A stretch of 33,895 nt of DNA from Candidatus Avibacteroides avistercoris (GTDB lineage: Bacteria; Bacteroidota; Bacteroidia; Bacteroidales; Bacteroidaceae), in the NCBI GenBank assembly GCA_020012075.1, contig DWUP01000165.1, positions 1 to 33,895 on the forward strand, written 5' to 3'. The position numbers and the translations under genes are program-made. Of this stretch, positions 28,777 to 33,895 are shown piece by piece. Below the pieces are notes generated by a model. The model saw nothing but the letters and a program-made list of their open reading frames with translations. It was not told where the DNA came from and did no database searches. Numbering within the stretch: the stretch's first letter is position 1; each line of letters starts with the position of its first letter.

Positions 28777-29448
28777 TCAGAAGATGTAGGTGGCCGAGAT
28801 TTTCCACACGCGGCTCTTGACCGCGTTGCCGTCCCACGCCTCGCGGACGACGCCGCCCACGCCCCTGCCTTTGGCTGCGTCGGTGAGCCCGAGGTTGTAG
28901 GTGAAGCCGAGCTGCACCTTGCTCAGTATGGTCAGGCCTGCGCCGAAGTCCAGATAGACCTCTGTGCTATTGCGCTTATATGTGTGGTTGCCGTCGATTT
29001 CGTCAGCCACGGCTATCGTAAGGTCTTTCCAGAAGCTGTCGGGGTTGATGTTGAACCCGAAGCTCGGGCCGGCTGCAACATACAGTCCGAGGATGCTCCC
29101 GAGGTCGAAGTTGTATTTGAGGTGTACGGGAATCTCAAACATGTGCTGCTTGCTCTTCCTGTCCTGCATCTCAGGAGTCTCGATGGTATAGCTGTTGTAG
29201 GAGTATTGCAGGGCGATGTCTGCGCCGAAGCCGAGCAACGGGATTTTGATGTCCATCACCGGGCCGACGAAGAAGCCTGCATTGTTCTTGATGGCTACGT
29301 CCTTGAGCTGGTCGATTTCTCTCATTTCGGAGAAGTCGGTGTTTGAAATGTTTGTTCCCAACTTGAGTCCAAACTTGATTTGAGCCTTGGCCGGCATGGC
29401 GAGTGCGAGCCCCGCGATGATGACCAGCAGTAAGAATTGCTTTCTCAT
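28777..29448 (-). CDS. PorT-family outer-membrane beta-barrel protein
   Basis: 223 aa; signal peptide MRKQFLLLVIIAGLALAMPAKAQIKFGLKLGTNISN; barrel, terminal ISATYIF. Confidence 0.8.
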   Translation of the reverse strand: MRKQFLLLVIIAGLALAMPAKAQIKFGLKLGTNISNTDFSEMREIDQLKDVAIKNNAGFFVGPVMDIKIPLLGFGADIALQYSYNSYTIETPEMQDRKSKQHMFEIPVHLKYNFDLGSILGLYVAAGPSFGFNINPDSFWKDLTIAVADEIDGNHTYKRNSTEVYLDFGAGLTILSKVQLGFTYNLGLTDAAKGRGVGGVVREAWDGNAVKSRVWKISATYIF

Positions 29449-29485
29449 ACCTTGTTAAGTTTAGTTTTGAATGGTAATATGCGGC

Positions 29486-29493
29486 CAAAATTA
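29486..29493 (-). promoter_or_regulatory. -7 element TAATTTTG upstream of the PorT-like gene
   Basis: Minus strand aaatgcTAATTTTGgccgc. Confidence 0.5.
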
Positions 29494-29658
29494 GCATTTA
29501 TTATAAGATTATAATGCTTGTGTCGTGCATTTTCATCATTTCTGTGGATAATTCCGCCGGGCGCGGCGGCTGCCGGGACCGTTGCCGTCGCCTGACAAAA
29601 TCACAGTGCCGCGCCCAATCATTTGGCGCCGGCTGCCGCAGAATTGGGGGGAATAGAT

Positions 29659-29666
29659 TAATTTTG
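29659..29666 (+). promoter_or_regulatory. -7 element TAATTTTG upstream of metG
   Basis: gaatagatTAATTTTGcaaa, 16 nt before the metG ATG. Confidence 0.55.
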
Positions 29667-29682
29667 CAAAAAATCTGTAGAA

Positions 29683-31722
29683 ATGGAGAGTAAATTCAAG
29701 CGTACCACGGTGACATCGGCCTTGCCATACGCCAACGGCCCGGTGCATATAGGGCATCTGGCGGGCGTCTATGTCCCGGCCGACATCTATGTGAGATATT
29801 TGAGAGCCAAGCACGAAGATGTGATTTTCATCGGAGGCTCTGACGAGCACGGCGTGCCTATCACCATCCGTGCCAAAAAGGAGGGATGCACGCCGCAGGA
29901 CGTCGTAGACCGCTACCATAAATTGATTAAGGAGTCGTTTGACGAGTTCGGGATATCCTTTGACATATATTCGAGGACGACCTCCAAAGTGCACGAAGAG
30001 ACGGCATCCGACTTCTTCCGCAAGCTCTATGACAAAGGTGAGTTTGTCGAGAAGACGTCCGAGCAATATTATGACGAGGAGGCGGGACAGTTTCTCGCCG
30101 ACCGTTACATCGTGGGCGAATGTCCGCACTGCCACAATCCCCGCGCCTATGGAGACCAGTGCGAGGCCTGCGGCACGTCGCTCAGTCCCACCGAGCTCAT
30201 CAATCCGCACTCGGCGATCAGTGGCTCGAAACCTGTGATGCGTGAGACCCGGCATTGGTATCTGCCGCTCGACCGCCATGAGGCTTGGTTGCGCAAGTGG
30301 ATACTCGAGGAGCACAAAGAGTGGCGTCCCAATGTCTATGGGCAGTGCAAGAGCTGGCTCGACATGGGACTTCAGCCCCGTGCCGTGAGCCGTGACCTCG
30401 ACTGGGGTATACCCGTCCCGGTGGAAGGTGCTGACGGCAAGGTGCTGTATGTCTGGTTTGACGCCCCGATTGGTTATATATCTAATACAAAAGAACTGTT
30501 GCCCGACACGTGGGAGAAGTGGTGGAAAGATCCCGAGACACGTCTCATCCACTTCATCGGCAAGGACAACATCGTCTTCCACTGCATCGTCTTCCCCGCG
30601 ATGCTCAAGGCCGAGGGGTCGTATATCCTGCCCGACAACGTGCCGGCCAACGAGTTTCTCAATCTTGAGGGCGACAAAATCTCGACGACACGCAACTGGG
30701 CCATCTGGCTGCATGAATATCTGCGCGACTTCCCCGGCAAGCAGGATGTGCTGCGCTATGTCCTCACGGCCAATGCCCCGGAGACCAAGGACAATGACTT
30801 CACGTGGCGTGACTTCCAGGCCCGCAACAACAATGAGCTGGTCGCCGTCTTTGGCAACTTCGTCAATCGGGCATTGGTGCTGACCAAGAAATATTTCGAC
30901 GGGCATGTCCCGCCACTCGGCATGCTGACCGCCGCCGAAGATGAAGTCATGGCCGAGCTTGCTGCCGTCAAAGGCAATGTCGAGCGGCTGCTGGATGTAT
31001 TCAAATTCCGCGATGCCCAGAAGGAAGCCATGGCACTCGCCCGTGCCGGCAACAAGTATCTCGCCGACACCGAGCCTTGGAAACTGGCCAAGACCGAGAT
31101 GGGGCGCGTGGCAACCATTCTCAACGTCAGCCTTCAGCTGGTGGCAAACCTTGCGATAGTGTTCGGCCCATTCCTGCCATTCTCGGCAGAGAAACTGCGC
31201 AAGATGCTCAACTGTGATGTCAAAGATTGGGAACGTCTGGGCGAAACAGGTCTTTTGCCCGAGGGACATCTGCTGGGAGAACCCGAGTTGCTCTTCGAAA
31301 AGATAGACGACGCCGTCATCGAGGCACAGGTACAGAAACTGCAAGACACCAAGAAAGCCAACGAAGCCGCTGACCGCAAGGCCAATCCCATTAAGGAAGA
31401 TGCGCCGTTTGACGATTTCCAGCGGTTTGACATACGTGTCGGCACTGTCCTCGAATGTACCAAAGTGCCCAAGGCAGACAAACTGTTGCAATTCAAGATA
31501 GATGACGGCATCTCGACACGCACGATAGTCTCGGGCATTGCCAAGCACTATAATCCCGAGGAACTCGTGGGCAAGCAGGTATGCTTCGTGGCCAACTTCC
31601 CGGCACGCAAGCTCAAGGGCATCGAGAGCCAAGGCATGATACTCAGTGCCGAGGACCTCGACGGGTCGCTGTCGGTGATTACCCCCATGCGGCAAGTCAG
31701 GCCGGGCAGCGAAGTCAAGTGA
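29683..31722 (+). CDS. metG: Methionine--tRNA ligase with C-terminal tRNA-binding domain
   Basis: 679 aa; [16 protein letters not shown] (HIGH), zinc knuckle [19 protein letters not shown]-terminal [28 protein letters not shown]. Confidence 0.97.
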   Translation: MESKFKRTTVTSALPYANGPVHIGHLAGVYVPADIYVRYLRAKHEDVIFIGGSDEHGVPITIRAKKEGCTPQDVVDRYHKLIKESFDEFGISFDIYSRTTSKVHEETASDFFRKLYDKGEFVEKTSEQYYDEEAGQFLADRYIVGECPHCHNPRAYGDQCEACGTSLSPTELINPHSAISGSKPVMRETRHWYLPLDRHEAWLRKWILEEHKEWRPNVYGQCKSWLDMGLQPRAVSRDLDWGIPVPVEGADGKVLYVWFDAPIGYISNTKELLPDTWEKWWKDPETRLIHFIGKDNIVFHCIVFPAMLKAEGSYILPDNVPANEFLNLEGDKISTTRNWAIWLHEYLRDFPGKQDVLRYVLTANAPETKDNDFTWRDFQARNNNELVAVFGNFVNRALVLTKKYFDGHVPPLGMLTAAEDEVMAELAAVKGNVERLLDVFKFRDAQKEAMALARAGNKYLADTEPWKLAKTEMGRVATILNVSLQLVANLAIVFGPFLPFSAEKLRKMLNCDVKDWERLGETGLLPEGHLLGEPELLFEKIDDAVIEAQVQKLQDTKKANEAADRKANPIKEDAPFDDFQRFDIRVGTVLECTKVPKADKLLQFKIDDGISTRTIVSGIAKHYNPEELVGKQVCFVANFPARKLKGIESQGMILSAEDLDGSLSVITPMRQVRPGSEVK

Positions 31723-31742
31723 ACATTCGGAGGCACGATTTG

Positions 31743-31779
31743 ACGATTGGCACGGCGGCACGCCGTGCCAATCGTTTTT
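31743..31779 (+). terminator. Rho-independent terminator of metG
   Basis: acgattggcacggcg-gca-cgccgtgccaatcgt perfect 15-bp stem followed by TTTT. Confidence 0.93.
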
Positions 31780-31800
31780 ACATACGACCCTGTGACCGAT

Positions 31801-31851
31801 AGCATACAATGTTTTCACTCATGGCATACAATGTTTCTGCCTGTGGCATAC
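31801..31851. repeat. Three tandem ~22-bp GGCATAC repeats (family 2, locus 2)
   Basis: agcatacaatgttttcactcat | ggcatacaatgtttctgcctgt | ggcatac... Confidence 0.75.
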
Positions 31852-31859
31852 GATGACAT

Positions 31860-31895
31860 TGCCACGTCATGCCGGCAAAGCGGCATGACGTGGCA
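31860..31895. promoter_or_regulatory. Perfect 15-bp inverted repeat, 6-nt spacer, upstream of dnaK
   Basis: TGCCACGTCATGCCG-gcaaag-CGGCATGACGTGGCA. Confidence 0.85.
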
Positions 31896-31968
31896 GTGTT
31901 TTCGGCAAAAATGGCAGATTTCATGCGTGGCGCAACTAAAAATGGCAGAAAAATCCCCCGATTCCGCG

Positions 31969-31984
31969 TGGCACGCCATTTGCA
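31969..31984 (+). promoter_or_regulatory. Candidate sigma-54 (-24/-12) promoter of dnaK
   Basis: TGGCACGccatTTGCa matches TGGCACGrNNNTTGCW at all fixed positions except the r (c here), about 70 nt before the dnaK ATG. Confidence 0.5.
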
Positions 31985-32052
31985 AAACTCTGGTGTGTGC
32001 CGCAAGAAAGCGCACAAAACGATAAAAGAAAACAAATAAAAAATTGAATAAT

Positions 32053-33895
32053 ATGGGAAAGATTATTGGTATCGACTTAGGAACTACCAACTCATGTGTA
32101 GCAGTGTTTGAAGGCAATGAGCCTGTGGTGATTGCCAACAGCGAAGGCAAAAGGACTACCCCATCGGTAGTGGCATTCGTGGACGGCGGGGAGCGCAAGG
32201 TCGGCGACCCGGCAAAGAGACAGGCGATCACAAACCCGAAACGTACGATTTTCTCAATCAAACGTTTCATGGGAGAAAATTGGGATCAAGTGCAGAAAGA
32301 AATCGCACGCGTGCCATATCAGGTAGTGCGTGGCGCCAACAACATGCCTCGTGTCGAGGTCGATGGCCGTCAATATACGGCACAGGAAATCTCTGCAATG
32401 GTCCTTCAGAAGATGAAAAAAACTGCCGAAGACTATTTGGGCGAGGAAGTTACACAGGCAGTCATAACCGTGCCGGCCTACTTCTCTGACTCACAGCGTC
32501 AAGCGACCAAGGAGGCAGGTGAGATAGCAGGCCTCAAAGTCGAGAGGATTGTCAATGAACCGACGGCAGCCGCATTGGCATACGGCGTAGACAAGTCCAA
32601 CAAGGATATGAAGATCGCAGTCTTCGACCTCGGTGGCGGTACGTTTGATATATCAATCCTCGACTTCGGCGGCGGCGTCTTTGAAGTGCTCTCGACCAAT
32701 GGCGATACACACCTCGGCGGTGATGACTTCGACCAAGTGATTATCGACTGGCTGGCAGATGAGTTCAAAAACGACGAAGGGGTAGACCTGAGGCAAGACC
32801 CGATGGCACTCCAACGCCTGAAAGAAGCAGCCGAGAAAGCCAAGATAGAGCTGTCTTCGACAACTTCTACCGAGATTAACCTGCCTTACATCATGCCTGT
32901 CAATGGTGTGCCAAAGCACTTGGTCAAGACATTGACACGTGCAAAATTCGAAGCATTGGCCCACAGCCTCATCCAAGCCTGCCTTGAGCCATGTAAAAAA
33001 GCAATGGCAGATGCAGGATTGAGCAACTCTGACATCGATGAGGTCATCCTCGTCGGCGGTTCGTCAAGGATTCCGGCCGTGCAGAAGCTGGTGGAAGACT
33101 TCTTCGGCAAAGTGCCTTCCAAAGGTGTAAATCCTGACGAAGTCGTGGCAGTCGGCGCTGCTATCCAAGGAGCAATCCTGAACAAGGAGGGCGGGGTAGG
33201 CGACATCGTCCTGCTGGATGTGACTCCGCTGTCTATGGGTATTGAAACATTGGGTGGTGTCATGACAAAATTGATAGATGCCAATACGACAATACCGTGC
33301 AAGAAGAGCGAAGTCTTCTCGACGGCAGCAGACAACCAGACCGAAGTGACAATCCACGTGCTCCAAGGTGAGCGTCCAATGGCTGCTCAGAACAAGACCA
33401 TCGGCAACTTCAACCTCACCGGCATAGCTCCGGCTCGTCGTGGTGTCCCGCAAATCGAGGTCACATTCGATATAGATGCCAATGGCATATTGAAAGTCTC
33501 GGCTAAAGACAAGGCCACAGGCAAAGAGCAAGCTATCCGCATCGAGGCTTCCAGCGGCTTGACCAAAGAGGAAATCGAAAGGATGAAAGCAGAGGCCGAG
33601 GCAAATGCAGAAGCCGACAAGAAAGAACGTGAGAAGATTGACAAGATGAATCAGGCCGACTCAATGATTTTCCAAACCGAAAATCAGCTGAAAGAACTCG
33701 GCGACAAGCTCCCGGCAGACAAGAAAGCCCCGATTGAGGCTGCACTCCAGAAACTGAAGGATGCTCACAAAGCTCAGGATGTGGCGGCTGTCGATGCAGC
33801 CATGGCAGAACTCAACGCGGCATTCCAGGCAGCAAGTGCAGAGATGTATGCCAACGCAGGAGCACAACAGTCTCAATCTGCAGGTGCATCGTCAC
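32053..33895 (+). CDS. dnaK: Molecular chaperone DnaK (3'-truncated by window end)
   Basis: Reads [42 protein letters not shown]...[19 protein letters not shown]...[13 protein letters not shown], open to the window end; missing from the ORF track because it has no stop in the window. Confidence 0.97.
   Translation, partial: MGKIIGIDLGTTNSCVAVFEGNEPVVIANSEGKRTTPSVVAFVDGGERKVGDPAKRQAITNPKRTIFSIKRFMGENWDQVQKEIARVPYQVVRGANNMPRVEVDGRQYTAQEISAMVLQKMKKTAEDYLGEEVTQAVITVPAYFSDSQRQATKEAGEIAGLKVERIVNEPTAAALAYGVDKSNKDMKIAVFDLGGGTFDISILDFGGGVFEVLSTNGDTHLGGDDFDQVIIDWLADEFKNDEGVDLRQDPMALQRLKEAAEKAKIELSSTTSTEINLPYIMPVNGVPKHLVKTLTRAKFEALAHSLIQACLEPCKKAMADAGLSNSDIDEVILVGGSSRIPAVQKLVEDFFGKVPSKGVNPDEVVAVGAAIQGAILNKEGGVGDIVLLDVTPLSMGIETLGGVMTKLIDANTTIPCKKSEVFSTAADNQTEVTIHVLQGERPMAAQNKTIGNFNLTGIAPARRGVPQIEVTFDIDANGILKVSAKDKATGKEQAIRIEASSGLTKEEIERMKAEAEANAEADKKEREKIDKMNQADSMIFQTENQLKELGDKLPADKKAPIEAALQKLKDAHKAQDVAAVDAAMAELNAAFQAASAEMYANAGAQQSQSAGASS

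Noticed and set aside
29536-31818. 760-aa minus-strand ORF, the second-longest in the ORF track
   Set aside because: Shadow of metG in the opposite strand; metG has full motif support, and the antisense translation shows no recognisable domain.
31860-31895. Dyad as the metG terminator
   Set aside because: No T-tract follows it, and a better terminator with TTTT exists at 31743-31779.
31969-31984. CIRCE element upstream of dnaK
   Set aside because: No TTAGCACTC-N9-GAGTGCTAA-like repeat found in the metG-dnaK intergenic region.

Overview
The window looks like a Bacteroidales chromosome segment (Muribaculaceae/Porphyromonadaceae-like, judged from gene content and TAnnTTTG-type promoter elements). 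It is mostly well-ordered housekeeping and metabolic genes. In order: ptb-buk; folC; pyrB-pyrI-flavin reductase-PorT-like operon (+); a lipoprotein and an OMP (-); a methylmalonyl-CoA epimerase/Na+-translocating decarboxylase operon (-) whose OadG subunit carries an N-terminal lamin-tail-like domain; a TonB-dependent receptor (-); fabD-patatin-GH13 (+), followed by RNase P RNA (rnpB); YihY/BrkB (+); a small secreted protein and nadE (-); speA (+); an S46 dipeptidyl peptidase (-); a PorT-like OMP (-); metG (+); and a dnaK truncated by the window end (absent from the ORF track because no stop is reached). No CRISPR, transposase, phage or defence genes were recognised. The most interesting unexplained signals are intergenic. 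(1) A family of 21-bp tandem near-palindromic arrays (core ATTCGCAAcTTGCGAAT) occurs at three loci, always upstream of promoters. (2) A second ~22-bp repeat family (GGCATACAATGTTTnTGCC) occurs at two loci. (3) The dnaK upstream region has a near-consensus sigma-54 -24/-12 element (TGGCACGccatTTGCa), a perfect 15-bp dyad about 75-110 bp further upstream, and no visible TAnnTTTG element. All calls were made by reading the sequence; no database search was run.
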